This document shows positions 1 to 7,802 of a DNA stretch of 39,144 bases, piece by piece. Position numbers and translations under genes: made by a program. The DNA is from an uncultured Lachnospiraceae bacterium (GTDB lineage: Bacteria > Bacillota > Clostridia > Lachnospirales > Lachnospiraceae), in assembly GCA_902774725.1 (NCBI GenBank), contig CACYJP010000021.1:1-39144 (forward strand), given 5' to 3'. Under the pieces are notes generated by a model, which saw nothing but the letters and a program-made list of their open reading frames with translations, made no database searches and was not told the DNA's origin. Every line of letters starts with the position of its first letter. Within the stretch, counting starts at the first letter, position 1.

Positions 1-1
1 A

Positions 2-103
2 CTTCTCTTTGAGGTATTTAAGTTTATCGGAGTAGAGCTGGATGAGATCAACTATAATCAGCCGGCTGGCGTAAGATATCCATCAGAGAACCCTTTCGCA
101 TAA
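2..103 (+). CDS. C-terminal end of an unidentified protein (partial)
   Basis: An open frame enters from the left edge and ends at a TAA at 101-103, giving 33 residues that finish in RYPSENPFA. The reading frame is open to the window edge and is followed about 50 bases later by a convincing terminator, so this is probably the end of a real gene. The fragment is too short for me to recognise a family and I assign no function. Confidence 0.55.
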   Translation, partial: LLFEVFKFIGVELDEINYNQPAGVRYPSENPFA

Positions 104-154
104 GTAATCTTTAATTTTAATCACAAAAAATCCTTATATATACTAAATGAAAAG

Positions 155-195
155 AATGAGAGGGCAAAGGTTAACTGTCCTCTCATTTGTTGTTA
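155..195 (+). terminator. Rho-independent terminator after the first gene
   Basis: A 12-bp stem (155-166 with 176-187, one G-U pair) closes a 9-base loop and is followed by a T-rich stretch (ATTTGTTGTT). It lies between the partial upstream gene and the promoter of the metallophosphoesterase gene, so it separates the two transcription units. Confidence 0.8.
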
Positions 196-212
196 AAAAA
201 TTGATTACTTTG

Positions 213-221
213 TGGTACAAT
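213..221 (+). promoter_or_regulatory. Extended -10 promoter for the metallophosphoesterase gene
   Basis: TGGTACAAT matches an extended -10 element (TGn followed by TACAAT at 216-221). No good -35 is visible at 17 bases upstream (TTAAAA), which is usual for extended -10 promoters. Transcription would start near 228, leaving the GGAGG site at 251-255 in the leader. This supports the ATG at 267 over an upstream in-frame ATG at 234. Confidence 0.6.
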
Positions 222-266
222 GAGAGATAGTTTTTGAAATTATTCTTTCGGGAGGTACTCGGATTT

Positions 267-1253
267 ATGATTAAAGTAGCTGTTATGACTGATCTTCATG
301 TTGATATAGTCCATGATGCCCAGTTCAGAATAGATACATTTATAAAAAGGGCTAATGAAGAGAAGGTTGACTTTGCCATACAGCTGGGAGATTTTATTCA
401 GCCTCCGTTTAAAGGAAGCTATATCTGTGCCGAAGACAGAGTATCACCGGTCATGAGAAATACTCTTGAGGATAAGGGAAATAATGCAGCCTGCCGTGTA
501 AAGCTGCTGGAGTCCTTTGAAAAGCTTAACGCTCCTTTCTATCATGTTCTGGGTAATCATGATCTTGATCTATATACAAAGGAAGAGGTCATGGACTTTT
601 GGAAGATGAAGTCAAAATATTATTCCTTTGATGTTAAGGATTACCATTTTATTGTGCTCGATGCAAACTTTGCTAACCCTGATGGTGAGGTAGTAGACTT
701 TGAGAAGGGCAACTATATGAAATGGATGTTCCGGGGAAATGAACCGTTTCCGTTTATTCCGGACGATGAGCTTTCCTGGCTTGAGGAGGATCTGAGTAAG
801 ACAGATAAGCCATCCATAGTTTTCTGTCACGAAGGTCTTAATGATGCATTCTTAAATGTTATTAATTACGAGCAGGTGTTTGATGTGCTCAGCAAGGCAC
901 CTAACGGGGTTAAGCTTTGTATCAATGGACATAAGCATCAGGATCTTCTGGAGGAGCAAAATGGAATTCCGGTTTACAGTGTAAACAGTATTTCCGGTTA
1001 TTCTGTTCCGCCACAGTTTGCAGCACATAGATTTGATAAAGAAACTGAAAACCGTTATCCGAGTGTTCAGTATATGTGTGTTTACACGGATCCGCTTTTT
1101 GTGATCATAACCATAGATGAGGATGAGGTTCATATAGAGGGAGCAAAGACATCCTTTGTTGAACCAACGCCGGAAGAGGTGGGAGTTAATTTCCCGAACC
1201 CGACTATCATACTCACACCAACAGCAACCTCTGCGGATATTAAACTAGAATAA
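267..1253 (+). CDS. Calcineurin-like metallophosphoesterase
   Basis: A 328-residue soluble protein of the metallophosphoesterase superfamily, which uses two metal ions to hydrolyse phosphoesters. The five family blocks are present in order: DLH (D9, H11), GDF (D42), GNHD (N97, H98), CHEG (H188) and GHKH (H222, H224). There is no signal peptide, so it is probably cytoplasmic. The start at 267 was chosen because GGAGG lies 11 bases upstream and because the upstream in-frame ATG (234) is only a few bases after the predicted transcription start. The physiological substrate cannot be read from the sequence; cyclic-nucleotide phosphodiesterases of the CpdA type and purple-acid-phosphatase-like enzymes share these motifs. 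The gene stands alone between a terminator and the transketolase pair. Confidence 0.85.
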   Translation: MIKVAVMTDLHVDIVHDAQFRIDTFIKRANEEKVDFAIQLGDFIQPPFKGSYICAEDRVSPVMRNTLEDKGNNAACRVKLLESFEKLNAPFYHVLGNHDLDLYTKEEVMDFWKMKSKYYSFDVKDYHFIVLDANFANPDGEVVDFEKGNYMKWMFRGNEPFPFIPDDELSWLEEDLSKTDKPSIVFCHEGLNDAFLNVINYEQVFDVLSKAPNGVKLCINGHKHQDLLEEQNGIPVYSVNSISGYSVPPQFAAHRFDKETENRYPSVQYMCVYTDPLFVIITIDEDEVHIEGAKTSFVEPTPEEVGVNFPNPTIILTPTATSADIKLE

Positions 1254-1261
1254 TTAAAAGT

Positions 1262-1309
1262 AAAACAGATAATAAAACAGACAGTAATACAGATAATAGA
1301 ATAAGTAAT
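1262..1309. repeat. Degenerate 12-base tandem repeat
   Basis: Four consecutive 12-base units occur: AAAACAGATAAT (1262-1273), AAAACAGACAGT (1274-1285), AATACAGATAAT (1286-1297) and the weaker AGAATAAGTAAT (1298-1309). They fill the 99-base gap between the phosphoesterase and transketolase genes. No terminator hairpin is seen in this gap. Confidence 0.6.
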
Positions 1310-1352
1310 ATATAAACAATAAATATAGAATCAAAGAAAAGGAAGTAGAAAA

Positions 1353-2174
1353 ATGAACGAGGAAAGAAAACAGGAACTCATTAAAACTGCTAACGAAGTT
1401 CGTAAGGGTATAGTTACAGCAGTTCATAGTGCAAAGTCCGGACATCCGGGTGGATCACTTTCTGCAGCAGATATGCTTACATATCTCTATTTTGAGGAGA
1501 TGAATATTGATCCGGCTGATCCGAAGAAGGCTGACAGAGACAGATTTGTTTTGTCTAAGGGTCATATAGCACCTGCACTTTACAGCGTGCTTGCAAACAG
1601 AGGCTTCTTCTCAAAGGATGATCTTACAACACTTCGTCATACAGGCTCTTATCTCCAGGGACATCCTGATATGAAGCATATACCTGGAGTGGATATGTCA
1701 TCAGGTTCTTTAGGACAGGGACTTTCTGCAGCAGTTGGTATGGCTCTTGCTGCAAAGCTTGATGGAAAGTCTTACAGAGTTTATGCAATGTGCGGTGATG
1801 GTGAGATAGAGGAAGGACAGATCTGGGAGGCTTCAATGTTCGCGTCCTTTAGAAATCTGGACAATCTTACAGTTATTGTAGATAATAACAATCTTCAGAT
1901 AGATGGAGCTATAGATGAGGTATGCTCACCTTATCCAATACCTGAAAAGTTTGCTGCTTTTGGATTTAATGTTATCAGTATTGATGGTCATGATTTTGAT
2001 GAGATCGAGAAGGCCATTGAAAATGCAAAGGCAACAAGTGGAAAACCAACTGCAATTATTATGTCAACCACTAAGGGCAAGGGCGTTTCCTTTATGGAGA
2101 ACCAGTGCGGATGGCATGGTAAGGCTCCAAATGATGAGGAGTTTGAAGTTGCAATGAAGGACTTAGAGGACTAG
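1353..2174 (+). CDS. tkt: Transketolase, N-terminal (thiamine diphosphate-binding) subunit
   Basis: 273 residues, the usual size for the N-terminal half of split transketolases. It carries the PP-binding part of the enzyme: HPGGSLS near residue 31, GHP at 103-105, and the thiamine-diphosphate motif GDG (148-150) ending at NNN (178-180). With the next gene it would form the enzyme that moves two-carbon ketol units between sugar phosphates in the pentose phosphate pathway, supplying pentoses and erythrose 4-phosphate. An AGGAAG ribosome site precedes the ATG by a few bases. The pair is separated by only 14 bases, so they are clearly co-transcribed. Split transketolase is common in Firmicutes and Archaea, so the division is not a frameshift. 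Confidence 0.95.
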   Translation: MNEERKQELIKTANEVRKGIVTAVHSAKSGHPGGSLSAADMLTYLYFEEMNIDPADPKKADRDRFVLSKGHIAPALYSVLANRGFFSKDDLTTLRHTGSYLQGHPDMKHIPGVDMSSGSLGQGLSAAVGMALAAKLDGKSYRVYAMCGDGEIEEGQIWEASMFASFRNLDNLTVIVDNNNLQIDGAIDEVCSPYPIPEKFAAFGFNVISIDGHDFDEIEKAIENAKATSGKPTAIIMSTTKGKGVSFMENQCGWHGKAPNDEEFEVAMKDLED

Positions 2175-2188
2175 GAGGTATCAGGATA

Positions 2189-3127
2189 ATGGGAGATATA
2201 GTTAAAATAGCTACAAGAGACAGTTACGGAAATGCACTTGCAGAGCTTGGAAAAGAGAAAGAGAACCTGGTAGTTCTTGATGCCGACCTTGCTGCTGCAA
2301 CAAAGACAGCAACCTTTAAGAAGGCTTTTCCGGAAAGACATATAGACTGCGGAATCGCAGAGGCAAATATGATGGGAATAGCAGCAGGTCTTGCAACCTG
2401 TGGAAAGGTACCATTCGCCAGTACCTTCGCAATGTTTGCAGCAGGTCGTGCTTTTGAGCAGGTACGTAATTCAATTGGATATCCACATCTGAATGTCAAA
2501 ATCGGCGCAACACATGCCGGTATCTCAGTTGGTGAGGATGGTGCTTCACATCAGTGTAATGAGGATATAGCTCTTATGAGAACTATCCCGGGAATGACGA
2601 TCATCAATCCTTCTGATGATGTTGAGGCTAAGGCTGCAGTAAGAGCTGCTTATGAGATAGACGGTCCTGTATATATGAGATTTGGACGTCTTGCTGTTCC
2701 TGTAATAAATGATAATGCTGATTACAAGTTCGAGGTTGGCAAGGGAGTAACTCTTAAGGATGGTTCTGATATAACAATCCTTGCAACAGGACTTGAGGTT
2801 GGTGAATCACTTAAGGCAGCTGAAAAGCTTGAAGCTGACGGAGTAAGTGTGAGAGTAATCAATATACATACGATCAAGCCTATCGATAAGGATATAATCA
2901 TCAAGGCTGCAAAGGAAACAAAGAAGCTCTTCACAGCTGAAGAGCATTCAATAATCGGCGGACTTGGCGGAGCAGTAGCAGAGGTGCTTGCCGAGGAGTG
3001 TCCTGCACCACTTTACAGAATTGGGGTAAGAGATACATTTGGCGAGTCCGGTCCTGCAGTTGAACTTCTCAAGAAGTACAAGCTGGATGCTGATGGTATC
3101 TATGAACAGATAAAGGAAAATATGTAA
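2189..3127 (+). CDS. tkt: Transketolase, C-terminal (pyrimidine-binding) subunit
   Basis: 312 residues forming the pyrimidine-binding and C-terminal domains of transketolase. The conserved glutamate that activates thiamine diphosphate is E58 in CGIAEANMMG, and the GISVGEDGASHQ block follows near residue 110. The last third (from about residue 190) is the transketolase C-terminal fold. The AGGAGG site at 2173-2178 overlaps the stop codon of the N-terminal subunit, which suggests translational coupling and equal production of the two halves. The enzyme acts in the cytoplasm as a heterotetramer with the upstream subunit. Confidence 0.95.
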   Translation: MGDIVKIATRDSYGNALAELGKEKENLVVLDADLAAATKTATFKKAFPERHIDCGIAEANMMGIAAGLATCGKVPFASTFAMFAAGRAFEQVRNSIGYPHLNVKIGATHAGISVGEDGASHQCNEDIALMRTIPGMTIINPSDDVEAKAAVRAAYEIDGPVYMRFGRLAVPVINDNADYKFEVGKGVTLKDGSDITILATGLEVGESLKAAEKLEADGVSVRVINIHTIKPIDKDIIIKAAKETKKLFTAEEHSIIGGLGGAVAEVLAEECPAPLYRIGVRDTFGESGPAVELLKKYKLDADGIYEQIKENM

Positions 3128-3176
3128 TAGTTTTCTTTTAGTATATATAATTTAATTATTAGGGTGGGCAAATTAT

Positions 3177-6100
3177 ATGTGTAAAAAAGATAAGAAAACA
3201 TTTTATAGGATTTTAGTTTTTATTGGTGTTGTAGTTTTCTTTCTGACATCCGTCTTTGCGGGTACAAATAAAGTATCCGCCGCTGAAAATGAAAAGAAGG
3301 ATGAGTCCTACACATATAATGATGCCAGACCTTCGACTGATGGTCAGCTCTCCGTTAACGGAATGGACATAGTTAATGAAAAAGGAGAAAAGGTTACGAT
3401 CAGGGGTATAAGCACCCATGGTCTAACCTGGTATCCTGATTATATTAACTCAAAGCTATTTAAGCAGATGTCCGAGGAATGGGGAGCTGATTTTATTCGT
3501 CTTCCGATGTATACAGAACAGTATCTGAAGGATAAGAAAAAAAGTCTGAAGATGCTTCATAAGGGTATAAACGCGGCTAAAGAAAATGATATGTATGTCC
3601 TCGTTGACTGGCATATCTTAAACGATAATAATCCTATGATAAATGTTGAGAAGGCTGAAAAGTTCTTTGATGACATTTCAAAGGAATACGCAAATGATCC
3701 AAGTATTATCTACGAGATATGTAACGAGCCAAATGGTCCGACGAAGTGGGACGATATCTATGAGTACTCAAATCGAATTATCCCAATTATCAGGGCAAAC
3801 AGTCCAAATGCACTTATTGTAGTTGGTACACCTGATTATGATCAGGATCTTGCATCTCCGGCTGAGAAGAGACTTGATTTTGAAAATGTTATGTACAGCT
3901 TTCATTTTTATGCTGCCTCACATTACGATGATATGATGGATACTCTGGAACAGTCCAGAAAGGATGGGCTTCCGGTATTTATTTCAGAGTGCGGTATAAC
4001 AGAGGCTGATGGTAATGGAAGAATTGATTATGAAAATGCAGAGACCTGGTTCGATTATCTGCATGATAATTCTATTAGCTATGTTGTATGGAACCTGTCA
4101 AATAAAAATGAATCATCTTCCTTCATAAAGGCGACATCAGGAGAGAAGAAGCATCTTTCAGATGACGACCTAACGGATTCGGGAAAGTGGATTAAGGCTC
4201 TTATTCAGGGAGAAAACCCTGAGTATATAACACAGGGTAAGACCAGGATAAAGTATTCACTATTTGATTATTTCCTGATACAGCTAAATGCTTTAGGAAA
4301 TGATGAAACCAGATCGGTAAGAAGCTGGCCGTTTATTGCCCTTTGCTTCTTTGCGTTTTATATGCTTTTAGCACTGGTTATTTTAGTGATTAAGAAAATC
4401 AGTTCAAGCAAGATAAAGACCTATGATGATTTAGTAAGAGTAGGAGATAGTGCAGGCGCAGGTGATGAGAAAAAGCTTCCTACATATCTGAAAAGAATTC
4501 TTATCTGTGCTTCGATATATGTATCATCAGTTTATCTGTGCTGGAGACTTCTTTACTCAATAAATAAGTCAGCAGGATGGCTTCCGATCGTATGTAATCT
4601 CCTTCTTTTGATAGTGGAGCTTTTTGGATTTGTTGAGTCATGTATACATTATGCAAATATGCTTGGAATGAAACAGCATCCGCTTCCTGTGATCAGTGAT
4701 GACGAATTTCCGGATGTTGATATATTTATCGCAACCTATAATGAGCCGGAGGAACTCCTAAAAAGGACTATAAATGGATGTAAGCATCTGAAATATCCGG
4801 ATAAATCCAAGGTTCATATTTGGATATGTGATGATAACAGAAGGGCATCTATGAGAAAACTCGCTGAAGAAATGGGAGTAGGTTATTTTGATCGTCCGGA
4901 CAACAAGGGCGCAAAGGCCGGAAATCTTAATAACGCACTTGGAAAGACTTCGGCGCCTTATGTAGTTACTCTGGATGCGGATATGATAGTGAGAAGTGAA
5001 TTCCTTCTTAAGACTATCCCTTACTTTGTTTATGTTGAGAAGCTTTCAGCGAAGCTTCCGGAGGAAAAAAGAAAACATCTCGGACTTCTTCAGAGTCCTC
5101 AGTGCTTCTATGATCCGGATGTTTTCCAGTATGCACTTTATTCTGAAAATAATATTCCTAATGAACAGGATTTCTTTTATAGAACGATTGAGGTTGGAAA
5201 GACCTCCACAAACAGTGTTATTTACGGTGGTTCTAATACCGTATTATCACGTAGGGCACTTGAGGATATAGGTGGTTTTTATACGGAAACTATCACAGAG
5301 GATTTTGCTACGGGAATGCTGATAGAGTCAGAGGGTTATCTTTCTCTTGCAATTCCTGAACCACTTGCAAGCGGACAGACTCCGCATACCTTTAAAGAGC
5401 ATATCAAACAGCGTACCAGATGGGGACGCGGTGTTATTAATACTGCAAAGAAGCTCAAGATATTCAGGAGAAAGGGGCTGTCACTGGGACAGAAGCTCAG
5501 CTATTGGAGCTCTAAGTCTTATTGGTATTCACCGATTAAGAATCTTATATATGTGCTTTCTCCGCTGTTTTTTGCTGTGTTTATGATTCCTGTGTTCAGG
5601 TGTAACTGGCTTGAACTGGTCATCTTCTGGCTGCCTATGTTTATACTGCAGGATCTCAGTCTTCGAATTGTCGGTGGAAATAAGGTTTCGCTTAAGTGGA
5701 GCGGTATATATGAATTAAGCGTTATGCCATTTCTTCTTATCCCGGTAATAAAGGAATCGCTTGGTATATCACTTGCCAAGTTCCAGGTAACGGATAAATC
5801 CGGAAAGAAGGCTGTTAAAAAAGAGAAGAATACAAAGCAGATGCTGCCGTTTATTATACTGTTTGTTCTGTCAATCATCGGAATCATCAGAGTTATAGCT
5901 ATATTTGATATTGCAAATGCATTTGGAATGGTTGTTATCCTGTTCTGGGTGCTTCGTAACCTGTACAGCATAGCTCTCGTAATGTTCCTGATAAACGGAA
6001 GAGATGATGATTCAGATACAGATTCAGTTATTGTAAAAGCCGGTGAAATGATAAGTCTTAGAAGAGATGATGATAGCTTTGAAGGAATTTCCACCAGACT

Positions 6101-6419
6101 TACAGAGCATAGCGTGAAGCTGCTTATTGATGATTCAGAGGCTGTAAGAGTCGGAGACCGTGTTGAGATGACTATATCCACAGATGATTACAGTGTATCA
6201 GTAGGTGGAGTAGTGATCCAGGTCACAGAGCTCAGACGTTCTGAACATAGTGTTCTTAGTGTGGAGATACTTGACTTCGGAACAGAGGAAAACAAGCTTG
6301 AATACTTCGAACTGCTCTATGACAGAATACCGACGCTTCCTCAGTCTCTGCAGAAGGATATGGGATCGGGAAGACTGTTCTGGAGAAATGTTATTTACAG
6401 GATAATGAAGCGAGTATAA
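3177..6419 (+). CDS. Fusion of a GH5 beta-glucanase with a cellulose-synthase-type GT2 and a PilZ-like tail
   Basis: A single 1080-residue frame with no internal stop. Residues 9-36 look like a signal peptide or anchor. Residues about 55-345 are a GH5 cellulase-like domain with the acid/base glutamate E184 in CNEPNGP, H243 in SFHFY and the nucleophile E271 in ISECG. Three membrane segments follow (about 385-406, 439-458, 467-487). A processive GT2 domain then shows ATYNE, CDDN (552-554), the DxD at D600/D602, TED (707-709) and QRTRW (745-749), as in BcsA. Further membrane segments lie at about 788-808, 811-828, 845-862, 888-908 and 915-938. Residues about 945-1050 form a PilZ-like beta domain without the canonical RxxxR and (D/N)xSxxG motifs. 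I infer synthesis and export of a beta-glucan, perhaps cellulose, with the glucanase outside the membrane at the export site. The ribosome site (AGGGTGGG) is modest. The polymer made is not proven. Confidence 0.88.
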   Translation: MCKKDKKTFYRILVFIGVVVFFLTSVFAGTNKVSAAENEKKDESYTYNDARPSTDGQLSVNGMDIVNEKGEKVTIRGISTHGLTWYPDYINSKLFKQMSEEWGADFIRLPMYTEQYLKDKKKSLKMLHKGINAAKENDMYVLVDWHILNDNNPMINVEKAEKFFDDISKEYANDPSIIYEICNEPNGPTKWDDIYEYSNRIIPIIRANSPNALIVVGTPDYDQDLASPAEKRLDFENVMYSFHFYAASHYDDMMDTLEQSRKDGLPVFISECGITEADGNGRIDYENAETWFDYLHDNSISYVVWNLSNKNESSSFIKATSGEKKHLSDDDLTDSGKWIKALIQGENPEYITQGKTRIKYSLFDYFLIQLNALGNDETRSVRSWPFIALCFFAFYMLLALVILVIKKISSSKIKTYDDLVRVGDSAGAGDEKKLPTYLKRILICASIYVSSVYLCWRLLYSINKSAGWLPIVCNLLLLIVELFGFVESCIHYANMLGMKQHPLPVISDDEFPDVDIFIATYNEPEELLKRTINGCKHLKYPDKSKVHIWICDDNRRASMRKLAEEMGVGYFDRPDNKGAKAGNLNNALGKTSAPYVVTLDADMIVRSEFLLKTIPYFVYVEKLSAKLPEEKRKHLGLLQSPQCFYDPDVFQYALYSENNIPNEQDFFYRTIEVGKTSTNSVIYGGSNTVLSRRALEDIGGFYTETITEDFATGMLIESEGYLSLAIPEPLASGQTPHTFKEHIKQRTRWGRGVINTAKKLKIFRRKGLSLGQKLSYWSSKSYWYSPIKNLIYVLSPLFFAVFMIPVFRCNWLELVIFWLPMFILQDLSLRIVGGNKVSLKWSGIYELSVMPFLLIPVIKESLGISLAKFQVTDKSGKKAVKKEKNTKQMLPFIILFVLSIIGIIRVIAIFDIANAFGMVVILFWVLRNLYSIALVMFLINGRDDDSDTDSVIVKAGEMISLRRDDDSFEGISTRLTEHSVKLLIDDSEAVRVGDRVEMTISTDDYSVSVGGVVIQVTELRRSEHSVLSVEILDFGTEENKLEYFELLYDRIPTLPQSLQKDMGSGRLFWRNVIYRIMKRV

Positions 6420-6445
6420 TGAGACGAGTATAATGAAACGAGTAA
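6404..6445 (+). repeat. Triple 14-base tandem repeat over the stop codon of the GH5-GT2 gene
   Basis: Three near-identical 14-base units follow one another: AATGAAGCGAGTAT (6404-6417), AATGAGACGAGTAT (6418-6431) and AATGAAACGAGTAA (6432-6445). The first encodes the last residues MKRV and its stop; the other two repeat the same ATG-(Lys/Arg)-Arg-Val pattern after the stop. They look like a recent local duplication. Confidence 0.8.
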
Positions 6446-6490
6446 ATTGTTTTTTTATGATACCTATTGTAAAAGAAGGACTTTTATCAA

Positions 6491-7768
6491 ATGAGTGAAG
6501 CATCAGACAATACAAGAAAAACTGCACATGAAAAGCGAATTGAAAGTGCCAGGAAAGAGGTCGCAAGAAAATCAGCTGAATACCAGAAAATGCTCGCCAG
6601 AAGAGAGCGTTTTTTGGAGTCCAATGATAAAAGAGTCGATGAGATAAGAAAGAAATACGATCAGAGTCTTGAAAGAAAAAGAAAACGTACTGATGAACGT
6701 ATAGCTGAGAATAGAAAGAAAATAAGTCAGAATAAGAATCTTGATCCTGAAAAGAGAAAAAGACTTGAAGCCAGACAAAAGAGAAATGAGGATATCGTTG
6801 CAGCACACAGAAAAAGGAAGGACGCTGCAATAAAAAAGCATAGAGATGGTCTTGCTGATAAAAGACGTGTCAGAGATGAAAAGATAAAAAAATACGTCGA
6901 AGAGGAACAGATTAAAAGAGAGAACCGGTTAAAACGAATAATCAGAGATAAGAATAACCTTATCCAGAAGAAAAGGATTAAAGTAATCATAATTACTGTG
7001 ATAGTTCTTTTCTTTACAATCCTTATGATAGAACGTGTAATGCCCGGCTCAAAGCTCAAGAAGGCCGGAGTTATAGATGATACTCCTATTGAAGAAGAAC
7101 TTGATATCCCTGATATAGTTGAAGATACAAAAGAATATGCTGCACTTGATGGGATTTCTGAAAATCAGCTGCTGTGGAATCTTCTGATGGAACATTTTGA
7201 TGGAAATAAAACAGCAGTGCTCGGCGTTATGTGTAATCTTAATTCAGAATCAAAGCTGACAGCGGTCAATCTTGAGGATTACAATAATCAGCTCTGGGGA
7301 ATCGATGACGAGTCCTATACTGAAAGAGTAAACAGAAAGACAATCGATAAAACTGATTTTACCCAGTCAAGAGCGGACAATGTCTCAAATGGTTATTATA
7401 ACAAGTATAACCAGTGGGTTAACAAGGATGGAGGTTATGGATATGCACAGTATACCTCCTTCGAAAAAAAGCAGGAATTATATCAGTTTGCTGAAACCTG
7501 GTTTGGTCCGGGTGGAGAAGGCGAAAATTATAAGTTCAACATAGGTGATCCAACGATGCAGGCACATTTTATTATTCATCTGCTTGAGTCACCGGAATAT
7601 CAGAATATGGATTACATGATAAGAAATGCTCAGAATGTAGTTGATGCGTGCTATTACTGGCTGAAAATGTACGAGATACCATATGACCCGTATAATGATA
7701 ACTACTTTACACTTGCGTTTGACAGAGCGGCTGCGGCTGACAGTATACAGGCGGCCTGTGATAATTAG
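6491..7768 (+). CDS. Membrane-anchored lysozyme-like protein with a charged cytoplasmic coiled coil
   Basis: 425 residues. Residues 1-155 are extremely rich in Lys, Arg and Glu with no hydrophobic stretch, as in a long charged helix or coiled coil. A membrane segment follows at about 164-181, so the N-terminal part should be cytoplasmic. Residues about 218-400 resemble the phage tail lysozyme family: GVMCNLNSESKL with E253 as the likely catalytic glutamate, then GYGYAQYTSF. This predicts cell-wall peptidoglycan cleavage outside the membrane. GAAGGA lies about 10 bases before the ATG. The gene follows the GT2 fusion by 71 bases and precedes an ABC-type fusion, so a role in opening the wall for polymer export or in cell-envelope assembly is possible but only inferred. 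The lysozyme match is from motif shape and would need a profile search. Confidence 0.7.
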   Translation: MSEASDNTRKTAHEKRIESARKEVARKSAEYQKMLARRERFLESNDKRVDEIRKKYDQSLERKRKRTDERIAENRKKISQNKNLDPEKRKRLEARQKRNEDIVAAHRKRKDAAIKKHRDGLADKRRVRDEKIKKYVEEEQIKRENRLKRIIRDKNNLIQKKRIKVIIITVIVLFFTILMIERVMPGSKLKKAGVIDDTPIEEELDIPDIVEDTKEYAALDGISENQLLWNLLMEHFDGNKTAVLGVMCNLNSESKLTAVNLEDYNNQLWGIDDESYTERVNRKTIDKTDFTQSRADNVSNGYYNKYNQWVNKDGGYGYAQYTSFEKKQELYQFAETWFGPGGEGENYKFNIGDPTMQAHFIIHLLESPEYQNMDYMIRNAQNVVDACYYWLKMYEIPYDPYNDNYFTLAFDRAAAADSIQAACDN

Positions 7769-7802
7769 TATTTAAATATTTTCTGATATCGATGGAGATG
7801 AA

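Noticed and set aside
5519-6181. 220-residue open frame on the minus strand inside the GH5-GT2 gene
   Set aside because: It is opposite a frame with intact catalytic motifs and membrane helices, with Ser/Ile-rich composition typical of antisense translation.
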